Origin: Candidatus Anammoxibacter sp.
GTDB lineage: Bacteria; Planctomycetota; Brocadiia; Brocadiales; Anammoxibacteraceae
Length of the DNA stretch: 41,757 nt
Direction: 5' to 3'
NCBI GenBank assembly: GCA_021777055.1
Contig: JAIQZO010000019.1
Coordinates: 1-41,757, forward strand
Shown: positions 16,477-27,200 of the stretch, piece by piece
Position numbering within the stretch: position 1 is the stretch's first letter
Layout of the letters: every line of letters begins with the position of its first letter
Made by a program: the position numbers and the translations under genes
Notes under the pieces: generated by a model
What the model was told of the DNA's origin: nothing
The model's input: the letters and a program-made list of their open reading frames with translations, nothing else
Database searches by the model: none

Positions 16477-18840
16477 CTATACAATCAAACGATTCTTGTA
16501 AAAGAATTGGATTACAGTTTCAAATATCTCTATGCCTATTGAGAATTCGTTAGTCCATTTTTGTGACAAATCCTGTAAGCTACATATACCGTTGCAATTA
16601 CTTAGAATAAAAAGTTCTTCATCTGTCAGAGGAATAAATGCCCCCGTTTTCTCTGTAACAGCATAGTTCACAAGATTAGATTTAAACTCTCCGTCTTCCC
16701 AACCTGCATTCTCTATTTCTTCCACCAAAGTTTTTAATTCATCACTTTTATTAACATCTATTAACAGCTTCAATATTGGTTTAATGTAATCGGTATTGTT
16801 TACATTATAATCCTTTGTCATGAGGTATATATGTTTGAAATATGATTTTTCCTCTTTGCCAATTGAATCTCTTGTGAATGGGGTGAATTTGGCACAGTAG
16901 GACCTTATTTTTGCAAGTATATCTGGCTCTAACCGGGAACGGAACTTATTATCAAAAATAGCGGCCAATTCTTTTAATGAAAATTCAGCAAAGAGAGCAA
17001 AGAGCACTTCCGATTCTCTCTTCGAGAATGAAGAACGGGCCTTAAACAGGTTTGCGGAAAGAATAAGATTTATATTTCTTACTTTGTTAAATAAGTTAAT
17101 AAACGGGTTCTTTATTGGAAACGTTTTCCTGCTGTTTTTTTCTTTTTCAGCATTTCTTTCTGTAAAGTCAAGAGACGAAATATACGAAGCTTCCATCACG
17201 CGTGTTTTACAATGGTACTGGGAACTTATTAATTTAAAATCACGGTCAATTATCCCTTCATCAAAACACTTTCCCAAAAACCTGAAAATAAAGTTTGATA
17301 ACTGCTCTTCACCAACGTTTTCCTGGTCTGTACAGGAATATCCGAAATACGCCTGACCATTCGCATATGATTGCATTACTCTCATTTCATGAATAATTTC
17401 ATTGCGATATAGACCTTCAAAGACACGGAATAAAGACAAATAAAATGTTTCCATATCAGAACGAAAAGTTATTCTGTATAAGTACTGCAAAACGTTAGTT
17501 GAAATTTCTAAAAGTTTCATTAAGACTTGTGTAAAAAGATGATGGGCATTAAATTCATCCTCATCCATAAATTCCTTATAGTGAATACAGAAACTGCCAA
17601 AACCACTTTTCATATTCAACATCTTTTCCCAGAATTCATTAAAAGAATACTTTGCTCCATATTCAGACCCGGGGTCAGTACTCAATAACAAATAACAGAT
17701 TCCAAATCTCCCTTCAAGATGTTCCTTACGGAATAAATCTTCCCAATCTAAAATGGCTTTAATAGTCCTAAGATCCGGGAAAACCATATGGTTGTTATCA
17801 ATATGGGGGTAGCTTAGAAATATCAATATCTCCAGGTTCTTGATAGTAAACAATCCTCGAAGATAACGTGAGATTTCTTCTTCGATACTCTTTCCGTTGA
17901 AGCAAAGTCCTCTTGAGTTCTTTAGTACAGACTCATTGAGAAGATCAATAGTAAGTTCTACGCAAACTTTCGGAAACTTCCCACAAAGGATTTCAAGATA
18001 CTCTTTGTCTGGAAGACCCCAGGCGCCCACATTGATTGTAAACTTTTTCGTTATAGTATCAGACAGTTCTGCAAGACCTAGCGTAAGATTCTTTATATCG
18101 CGAAAATGATCCTGCGCTAAATATAAATGCTTGAATTTCAGCTTTTTATAGTTTTGCTCGACAACATGTTTAATGTCCTGTGCTTTAAAAACCAGAGGTT
18201 GATTGGTTCCATGCTCCTTTAATGCCTTATTTCTCCCACCACAATGAGAGCATTTAAAAAAACAGCCTTTTCCCATCTTCAGGATAGAGCGTGTATTTTT
18301 AAAATCATCAATATTCTCATAAACAAAATCACGCGTCCGTTCAATTCCAATATTGTAGCTTACACCGTTAAAACGGATTTCTTGATCTCCGGTTTTCCAG
18401 TAAATGTTAGGTATTTCCGAAGGTTTCTTGCTTTGTGCTATATTGAGAAAGGGAACATCGCCATCCCCAACTATAACAAAATCAATTTGCCCGAATCGGA
18501 TTAAATCGTTTGCAAAATATGAAGCTGTTAAACCACCCAACACAATTTTGATTCCGGGAAATTCTGTTACAAGCTGTTCGGCGATCTTGAGGCTTACAAT
18601 TAACTGCGAATGCCAATGAACGGAAAATCCAACCACGCCAACACTATGCTCTCGAATCTCGGAAAACAAGTTGTTTATATCCTTAAATTTATGGACAAGA
18701 CATGTCATCCCATTTTCTTTCAATAAGGAGGATATGTGATACAATCCAAAAGCTACCGTAGGTAGATCTGTATTGACCAACATACTCACATGTAGATCGT
18801 TTGGTTTATTCATGCCTAAATTTAAGTGACGATTTATCAC
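16477..18840 (-). CDS. B12-binding-domain radical SAM protein with PqqD-like tail
   Basis: The 787-residue protein starts with a cobalamin-binding-type Rossmann domain (about 15-140; GVVGFSVHWHSQL, VLGGLTASYF, FVIVGDGDVPF). The radical SAM domain follows, with the cluster motif CFFKCSHC (Cys193, 197, 200). A region of about 200 residues with no recognised fold follows (about 480-700). The last 55 residues (LTDEELFILSNCNGICSLQDL onward to FFYKNRLIV) resemble a PqqD-like winged helix, as used for peptide recognition. Such enzymes methylate unreactive carbons or rearrange bound substrates. The start shown is a GTG; M10 is an alternative and neither has a good ribosome site. It is followed closely by the RFAP-synthase-like gene. 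Confidence 0.82.
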   Translation of the reverse strand: MINRHLNLGMNKPNDLHVSMLVNTDLPTVAFGLYHISSLLKENGMTCLVHKFKDINNLFSEIREHSVGVVGFSVHWHSQLIVSLKIAEQLVTEFPGIKIVLGGLTASYFANDLIRFGQIDFVIVGDGDVPFLNIAQSKKPSEIPNIYWKTGDQEIRFNGVSYNIGIERTRDFVYENIDDFKNTRSILKMGKGCFFKCSHCGGRNKALKEHGTNQPLVFKAQDIKHVVEQNYKKLKFKHLYLAQDHFRDIKNLTLGLAELSDTITKKFTINVGAWGLPDKEYLEILCGKFPKVCVELTIDLLNESVLKNSRGLCFNGKSIEEEISRYLRGLFTIKNLEILIFLSYPHIDNNHMVFPDLRTIKAILDWEDLFRKEHLEGRFGICYLLLSTDPGSEYGAKYSFNEFWEKMLNMKSGFGSFCIHYKEFMDEDEFNAHHLFTQVLMKLLEISTNVLQYLYRITFRSDMETFYLSLFRVFEGLYRNEIIHEMRVMQSYANGQAYFGYSCTDQENVGEEQLSNFIFRFLGKCFDEGIIDRDFKLISSQYHCKTRVMEASYISSLDFTERNAEKEKNSRKTFPIKNPFINLFNKVRNINLILSANLFKARSSFSKRESEVLFALFAEFSLKELAAIFDNKFRSRLEPDILAKIRSYCAKFTPFTRDSIGKEEKSYFKHIYLMTKDYNVNNTDYIKPILKLLIDVNKSDELKTLVEEIENAGWEDGEFKSNLVNYAVTEKTGAFIPLTDEELFILSNCNGICSLQDLSQKWTNEFSIGIEIFETVIQFFYKNRLIV

Positions 18841-19203
18841 CCTTCACTAACTTAACTCATCAAAGGAGAAGAAATTCTTAATGAGAACCTATTTGGAATA
18901 ATTCAACTTTGTAAAGTCGCTCCAACTAGGTGCAATATAACAATTCTATATTTGGATGTAAAATATTCTTATAAGTTCCATTATTTCTACTCATTTAATA
19001 AAAGGAATTAGGAGAACAGGTAGGTAAATTACTTTACTTAATTTATTGTATGACAATATTTGCGAAACGTATACACACCCATAAGTCCCCTCTTGTTAGA
19101 GGGGACTTATTAGTTTTAGAGACTTCTTTCTTATCTTCTAGTATAAGAGAGGTCTGAACCTTGGACATGAGGTGTATAAATCATTCTTCTTTACTACTGT
19201 TAT
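18841..19203. other. Intergenic gap with one hairpin
   Basis: No gene is seen in these 363 bases. The only clear structure is the hairpin at 19081-19110. Confidence 0.55.
19081..19110. terminator. Terminator-like hairpin after the peptidase gene
   Basis: Perfect 13-bp arms ATAAGTCCCCTCT and AGAGGGGACTTAT flank TGTT. It lies about 95 bases past the minus-strand peptidase stop. No proper T-tract follows on the minus strand, so its role as terminator is uncertain. Confidence 0.5.
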
Positions 19204-21078
19204 TTAATCATAAAGCCTTAGAAATCTATATTTCTTTAACGTTTTTAATTTTCTGGCACTTGTAGTAGTTTCACTTGTTGTCCATGTAAATTCAGTTGGA
19301 CATGCAAATTCCGGTTCAGAGCTTGGATCACTGATAAAATCATTCATCATCTCTACTGTACATTCTAGAAAAGTTGTCGCATGGCCTGCAAGAATTCTGA
19401 AATGGAAACTGTTGCTCAAAAACCTGGCAGATGATTCCGCCCATATCGGCGGGGTACCGGAATCAATGGAGCCGGCGAATAACAGAGTAGGAATATCGCT
19501 TATTACCGGATATTGAATACTAGGATCAACGGGCTCGACATCCCATAAACCTTGCACGGCAGGCTCAGAAAAGAAAAAACTATTTTTAGACCATTCCGCA
19601 ATGGATGAATTTGGATTGTGGAAATCTATCATAGAAAAAATCTTCTCCTTGGTGGTATAAAATCCATCCGACGTGGCAGTCATCGATTCGAACATACCTA
19701 AACTAGGATCGTTACTTCCTGCCTCACTAGCAGGGAAGAAAAAGTTAACATTACTAACCCATGCCCCTGCAACATCTGTATAATCTTCATTCTCATGAAT
19801 TTGGGATATTGTTAGCGGTAATGTAGAATCAAAAGGAGTTGACCGAAGTTGACCTAAGACATAAGAAACAAATTTCACGTCATTAACAGGGATTACAACG
19901 TCTTCAGTGGAACCATCAGCGTTCGTAACACGTACAGTTGTATCCACTGGGGTATCTTTCAAACGTGTGATAATTTCATAGAAAAGATTTTCAGTGTCAG
20001 GAAAAGCTTCTCTGCTTGCGTCAAAAAAAGAGTGTAATGCGTACATTATTCCCTCGGGTTGATCATCAAACGGATTTACCTCCGGTGGAAGAACTGAATC
20101 AAGCACAACGGATCGGATAATTTCAGGAAATTCCTTCATTATTGTCATGCAAAGTCTTGTTCCGTATGACACACCGTACAGGTTGATCTTGTCATATCCA
20201 AGCACATCACGCAGATCTTTTATATCTGCTGCATTTTCAAAGGTAGTATATGCAGAAAGATCATTCCCTTCGGAACTCAACCTATCAAAACAGGCTTCAA
20301 TTGCCTCAACTCTTGCTTCGGACTGTTCAGAGAACGGCAAGGCATATACATCTCCTCTTTTGGGTCCTGTTTCTTCAGAACAATAGAGAGCGGGTTCAGA
20401 AAAATTGGTACCTCTTTGGTCAACAACTATGAGTTCTCGGTTGTCACGAAAAAGGCTTGGCATATTCCCTATTGGTTCTGGTAACGTCGGTGTATTTTCA
20501 AATAATTGAATAGCTTCAACTGTTGAAGCTCCAGGTCCGCCGGTAAGCCAAATTAAAGGAGCTTCTTTAGAGTCCTTATCTGGGTTCTCAAAAATTGTCA
20601 AGTAAACCTTGATAGTTGCAGAGTTAGGATCATTACGATTTTCCGGAACAAGTAAAAATCCACAACTTGTAATGGAATCATCGGCTAATTCATGTTTACA
20701 CTCAGTTGACTCGAATCGAGCTGGAGTTAAACTGTCTCTTTCAAATGTACCTGTGATCGTCTCTCTTCTTCTTGCATTTACCGTAAATGTAATTTCTCCG
20801 CTGTCAGGATTGCTAATGGTATGCCCTTCCACCTCTCCAAACACAATGGCATGTTCTTCGTCCGCGGATACCGTTATTGTCTTTCTTCCGTTACTGTTTG
20901 TTTCAAACGATTCTCCATCCAGAGTAAACATTACGTTTTCAAGCCTATTGCCATTGGTGTCCTGTGTGAAAACGGTCGCTCTTCCATTTGCGGCAATTGC
21001 TAAACTATTCGACGTTATGAGATGACAAGAAACAACTAAAAAAAATAACACATACAGAAAAAATTTTCTCTTAAACAT
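19204..21078 (-). CDS. Exported TAP-like alpha/beta-hydrolase peptidase (S33 type)
   Basis: The protein has a signal peptide, an immunoglobulin-like or regulatory-type beta domain (about 35-115) and an alpha/beta-hydrolase of the tripeptidyl-aminopeptidase/proline-iminopeptidase kind. The oxyanion motif GGPGAS, the elbow GVSYGTR with Ser at residue 308 (counted from the longer start), the Asp in AGSIDSGTPP and the His in LAGHATTF form a full triad, and a TAP-C-like end follows. I chose the inner ATG at 21078 because GGGAGAAG precedes it at good spacing and gives a normal basic signal-peptide start (MFKRKFF). The outer ATG at 21090 would add four residues. It begins about 150 bases after the NRPS and could trim or hydrolyse the peptide product outside the cytoplasm. 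Confidence 0.84.
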   Translation of the reverse strand: MFKRKFFLYVLFFLVVSCHLITSNSLAIAANGRATVFTQDTNGNRLENVMFTLDGESFETNSNGRKTITVSADEEHAIVFGEVEGHTISNPDSGEITFTVNARRRETITGTFERDSLTPARFESTECKHELADDSITSCGFLLVPENRNDPNSATIKVYLTIFENPDKDSKEAPLIWLTGGPGASTVEAIQLFENTPTLPEPIGNMPSLFRDNRELIVVDQRGTNFSEPALYCSEETGPKRGDVYALPFSEQSEARVEAIEACFDRLSSEGNDLSAYTTFENAADIKDLRDVLGYDKINLYGVSYGTRLCMTIMKEFPEIIRSVVLDSVLPPEVNPFDDQPEGIMYALHSFFDASREAFPDTENLFYEIITRLKDTPVDTTVRVTNADGSTEDVVIPVNDVKFVSYVLGQLRSTPFDSTLPLTISQIHENEDYTDVAGAWVSNVNFFFPASEAGSNDPSLGMFESMTATSDGFYTTKEKIFSMIDFHNPNSSIAEWSKNSFFFSEPAVQGLWDVEPVDPSIQYPVISDIPTLLFAGSIDSGTPPIWAESSARFLSNSFHFRILAGHATTFLECTVEMMNDFISDPSSEPEFACPTEFTWTTSETTTSARKLKTLKKYRFLRLYD

Positions 21079-21230
21079 ATCTTCTCCCATCTTTACAAAA
21101 AAGTTAAATTAAATTAACACGTATTAATCACACAAATACGCGTGCTTTTTACTATAATATCTGAAAAGAATATTTAGTAATAATATTTAACATATTGGAT
21201 CACAACCTTCATACTGAATATTTAAATATA

Positions 21231-24200
21231 TCAGTATATGGTGCTGTATTTATTTCTAAAATGGGTAATTATTTCTTCTGATGGTTCATAATTTTCATAA
21301 TGTAGATAGGCAGCCGAAAAACCTTTCTGTTTCAGCAGGTTAAAATTCATCAAACATGAATCTGATTCTACAGGGCCTGTAATAGATCTAATTTCATCAA
21401 AACGTGCGGAGAGTAATCCCGAAAGTACACATCCTGTTATCAAATCGGGATTGAATGCCAAAAGAGATTTTAAATGGGCTTCATTCAGATCATCTTCCAC
21501 AAATTGAGGAAGATATACACTCGTCTTTGATGGCTCAGGTAAGTTTAACACATCACCCTCGGTAAACAGAATATCATTTTGGCTTTCCAGTCGTTGAATA
21601 GCCGTATCAAGATTAAAACAGGTCCGTCCTGAATCATTGACTATAAGGGTGCCAGATTTTACCTTCTCAATAGAAAGGATATCCTGTGCGTTTGTTGCGC
21701 CAATGATGAGTGTGGCCTTATAAAATTCATCAGGTATTTTCTGTGTGGCATTTACCAAACTTATAATTCCTTGAAATTTAAAATCTACTTTCAGTTGATG
21801 TTTAAGATCTTCCAGTAATTCATTATTTTGATATGCATCAAATAGTATGATTTCACGTGGATGTGGCAAACATGTTAACATTAAGCGAAGTGCTGCGGTA
21901 CCTATGGACCCCAACCCTATAAACCCAACTTTTTCTTGTTCAAGTTGCCGGTGTGTTTCATTTAGAATCTTTTCAACGTTCATAACAAGCGTTGCAGTTA
22001 TTGTACCATGGCCGGTTGTTATTTCCGGTACATTCTTTTCTGTCCCACTCTCGGATATGATTCCTTTGCCATAATTAGTAGCGGAAGAAAGATATCCGGT
22101 AAGGGATATGGTACGGGAACCAATCTTGCCCGCCATATCCAATGCTTTTAGCAGAGAGTTTATCAACTCTTCTTTATTATTAAATAGTTCGGAAGCAAAA
22201 TAGGGAAGCATAATGGACGCTATGCGTCCCAAAAAGGTCTCTTTTATCGCGACAACAATAGGAAGTTTTTTACGCCACTTGTTAACTATCGCATCACGAT
22301 CTCCATTGAATTGAGCAAACAGATCATCTGGAAAGTATTCAAACGCCGCCGAATCAACCGAATCTATTCGGCCCGAAGCTATAAGTTCGCTTAATGGGAT
22401 TCGTTCAATAGATGCCAATTTCCGCAAGCTATATTGGGAGTTTTCAGTCAATGTTTTATCTGACTCCGTTCCTAATCCTTCCTTTCCAATTGCAGAGGCA
22501 AGCTTTTCTATCGTTGGATTCAGGAATAGTGTTTTCGCTGAAAAATTCGTTTTAAATGTGGTTGATATCTTTGACGCCAATTGAACTGAATTGAGAGATG
22601 TGCCACCCAAATCAAAGAAGTTCGCTTGGATACTTATTTGACTTTTTCCAAGTATTTTCTCCCAAATATCTACTAACCTTACCTCAAGGTCATTACGTGG
22701 GGCGACATAATCCGTTTTCGTGCCTGATAATGCAGATATATCTGGGGCAGGAAGGGCGTTCTTATCAATCTTTCCTGTTCCGGTAACTGTTAAAGGCATA
22801 CTTTGTAATTGTATAAATACGGATGGAATCATATACTCCGGCAAGAATGCCTGACAGTGATTTTGTAATTCCGTGACATTAACTTTCTCCGGACTCACAA
22901 TATATGCAGCTAAATCACCGGAATCTTGCAATTTTATTACAACGGCTTCCCTGACTAAAGGATTTTTAAGCAAGGTATTTTCGATTTCTCCCAACTCTAT
23001 GCGATATCCCCTCACTTTGACTTGTTCGTCCCTTCTCCCTAAGAATTCTATTTCTCCATCTGGATGCCATCTTCCAAGATCGCCAGTTCTGTACAACAAA
23101 TCGTCAGAACTAAAAGGATTTGATATAAAACTTTCTTCTGTTAATTTTGGTTGGTCCAGATAACCCCTAGCCAAACCGGCTCCTGAAATGCATATCTCTC
23201 CTACAACACCTATGGGAACAGGTTTTAATGTGTTATTTACAATGTAAACAGATGCATTGGAAATCGGTTTGCCAATGGGAACTGAATGCATGTACCTCTT
23301 ACCTCGGATTACTTTGTGGATTGTAGTGTTTGCGGATGCCTCTGTTGGTCCGTATGCATTGTAATATTGCATCTTTTCGCTGTAATAATAGATGTCTTCC
23401 AAAATAGGAGGTTCTCCTCCCGTTACTAATATCCTCAACGTTTTCATTCGGTTCCTGTCTAAGGCATTTAAATAACCAGGAGACAATAAGGCAACTGTGA
23501 CATTCGTCTGCTCTAAGTAACTCTGGAATTCATTTGGATCATCAATTTTTCCTCTATCAGCAACGACAAGGGTACCTCCAGAGAAAAGTGCCATGAATAT
23601 TTCCGACATGGAAACATCAAAAGAATAGGATGCAAATTGTAATATACTGTCATCGGCCGTAAGAGTGAAATATCTGATTAAAGCAAGTGACATATTGACA
23701 TAACCCCGGTGGCCCAGCATGATACCTTTAGGAGTTCCTTGCGACCCAGAAGTATATAGTACACATGCCACCGAATTTTTATCTACTTTGTCAAATGGCG
23801 GGCAATGGGGAGCCTCTTCACTCACTAGTTTTTTAATTTCTTCTAAATGTACGATTCTAGTTGAACTCTGCAAGTTATCATTCGTGTATTCATTTTCAGT
23901 TATCAGCGCCTTACATCTGCTGTTATTAAGCATGTAGTCAATTCTTTTTCTTGGATAAGCGGGATCCAGAGGTAAATATACAGCACCAGCTTTTAATATG
24001 CTCAATAAACACAGCACAGACCAATCGCTTCGGTCAATCATAAGTCCAACAATATCTCCCGGTTTAACACCACAATCATCAACCAGATATCGTGCCAGTT
24101 GATCTTTTCTGATATCCAGATCGTAATAACTCATACTCCTGTTGTAAAAAATCACTGCCACATTATCAGGTGTTTTCTCTACCTGTTCCTCAAATAGATC

Positions 24201-27200
24201 CACCAAGGTTTTATCTTCAGGGAATGAATGACTGTTATTATTAAAATCAATCAGCAATTCGTTTATGTCCAGTTCACTCAAAATATTTAAATCTCTTACT
24301 TCCTGATTTTCATTAGCTAACACGCTTTTCACTAAATTCTGAAAATGATTTCCAAATCTTTTAATAGTTTCAGCTTTAAACAGATCGGAATTATAATTTA
24401 TTCGTGCCTTAATTTGGTTTTCGGTCTCAGTGAAAATAAACGTAAGATCGAATTTGCTTGTTTCCAATTCAACGTCAAGCTCTGTGATTTTGAACTTTCC
24501 CGTTTCACTTTTAGAGAAATCATCGTTTTGTAATAAAAGCATCACATCAAATAAAGGCGCACGTCCCACATCTCTGACAAGATTTAACTCATCAACCAAA
24601 AGATCAAAAGGATACTGCTGATGATCATACGCTTCAATTGTTGTTTGTTTTACACGCCTGAGTATGGAGCTGAAGCTGTCATACTCCGTTACTTTGTCTC
24701 TCAAAGCGAGAGTGTTAACATAAAGACCTACTTGATTTTCTAGATCTGGATTATTCCTGCCCGCAACGGGGGAACCTATGATAATGTCTTCTTGCCCTGT
24801 ATAAATGTATAGCAAAGTTTTAACCGAGGCGAGTAAAGCCATGAATAAGCTTGCATCGTACTTTTTGCATAGTACTGATAAACCATCCATCAACTCCTTA
24901 TCTAGAATAAAGTTTAAAGCTTGACCGTCGTAAGACTGCACTTGCGGACGACGGTAATCGTTCGGCAAATTCAGCACAGGGATCTCACCCGCTAATTTAC
25001 CATGCCAATATTTGGCAAGCTCTTTACTCTCTTCCAACCTAAGAAATTCATTTTGATGGGCGGTATAATCCTTGTATTGTATTTCCAATGGCAAGTCCGA
25101 ATCACTCCCGCCGTTCAGATATTCATCATATAAAGTCGTTAGCTCCTTTGCTAGAACCTCCAGCGACCATGCATCTCCTATTATGTGATGCATGTTAAAC
25201 AAAACAGTATGACAGTTGTCTGAAAATTTTAACACTTGTATTTTTATCAATGGCCCCTTAGAGAGATCAAATGGGGTTGTCGCATCTTGTTTTGCATATT
25301 CACCTATCATCTGCTCAATAGTAGTTATTGACAATTCCTGATTTTCTTCTTTGTTTTGGCTGAGATCAGACGTCTTAAAATCAAAGGACTTTAATCCAGG
25401 AGAAAAGTCGAGTATTCTCTGTTTGGGAATCCCATCTATTGCGGTAAAAATTGTACGGAGTGATTCATGACGTTTAACAAGTGATTCAAACGCTTTAAGA
25501 AACAGAGGAACATCCAGATTACCTTCAAACAAGTATGCCCCGAACATATTATAAGCAACGCTTGCTCCTTCCATTTGGTCCAGTATCCATATGCGGCGTT
25601 GGGCATGGGAAAGATCATAAAACTCCTGCTTTTGTAATGGCTGGATCTTGCTGAATGTTGAACTTTTAATGGTGTTAAGAAAGGTTGCCTGTTTCCTAAT
25701 TGTAGAATATGAGAAAAAATCTTTCAGTTTTATATCCCTTTGCAGTTCTATAAATATTCTGGAAATAATCCTCATGGCCTTAAGTGAATGTCCACCGATG
25801 TCAAAAAAATGACTATTAACACCGATTTTCTTAAGATCAAGAACTTCTCCCCATATTTGTGCTAATCTTTCCTCTAACTCATTAGCGGGGGGCTCATATT
25901 TGATTTTTTCATAGATAAGCTCCTCTGGTTTAGGGAGATTTTTTTTATCTATTTTGCCGTTAATGTTTAATGGGAATTCGTCGAGTTTTACATAGAAGGT
26001 CGGAATCATGTAATCAGGTAGATACTGCTGAAGATGCGTGCGTATCTCATCCGTATCTATGGGTGTTTTCTCTGTGTAATAACATGCGAGAGTATTTTCG
26101 TTCTCTCTGTTTTTATGTGCCAGTAATACGGACTGACTTATGGATTTGCAATTCATTAAGGCCTTTTCAATCTCACCAAGTTCTATCCTGACACCGTTTA
26201 CTTTTACCTGGGTGTCCATTCTTCCTATAAATTCAACACTTCTATCCGGGGCATATCTTCCAAGATCGCCTGTTTTGTAAACAATGTCGTCTTTATTCGT
26301 ATTTAACGGATTGCACACAAAACACCTTTTTGTCATTTCAGGGTTGTTGTAATACCCTTTGGTCATGAACGGTGTTTTTATGAATATTTCACCTGCTTCG
26401 CCAATTTCACAGAGCCTGTTTCCTTTTATTATTAATAGTGCGGTATTTGTAATAGGTTTGCCCACTGGGATTATTGTGCCCGGATTTTCAGGTCTTTGTT
26501 CAATACGATGGAACGTTTTGATAAGTGTTGTTTCGGATGCCCCATAAAGATTTACCAGTTGTATCCTTTCGCCTGCGAGATCCATCCACCTGATAACATC
26601 ACGAGCATACACTGGTTCTCCGGCCATCAAAATATACTTTAAATCCGGTAGGATTTCATTTTTACTATTTATTGACTCCGAATCCTTTGTCATTAACCTG
26701 AAAAGAGATGGCACACAGTGCACAAGTGTTACTCCAGATTCCTCCAGCCATTCAATCAAATGTTTAACGTTTGATTTGACATCATTTTCAGGAATGCATA
26801 CTTGACCTCCGGTAATCAGCGGTACGAATATGTCTCTCAGACTGGCGTCAAACGTTACGGGAGTTAACTGGCTGACTTTCACACGTTCATCCAGACCAAA
26901 CTCTTGAACCTCCCAATGCATGAAATGGCTTAAACTCTTGTGACGTCCTACAATTGCCTTTGGTTCCCCGGTGGATCCGGAAGTATACATTATATAATTA
27001 CTGTCATCCGGGTCGGGAAGAAAGTGATCAATTGAATCCCCCTTGTTTTCTAGTGCAACAGCTTTTCTACTATCGCTCAGATGCAAATTCTCTTCTATAA
27101 CAAGTATGGAGCATCCTTCCTCCACGGTGTTCAGACCGTTAAAACGTTGAAAAACATTCTCGTAATTCTCTTTATCGGTTATTATTATACTTGGTGTTGT

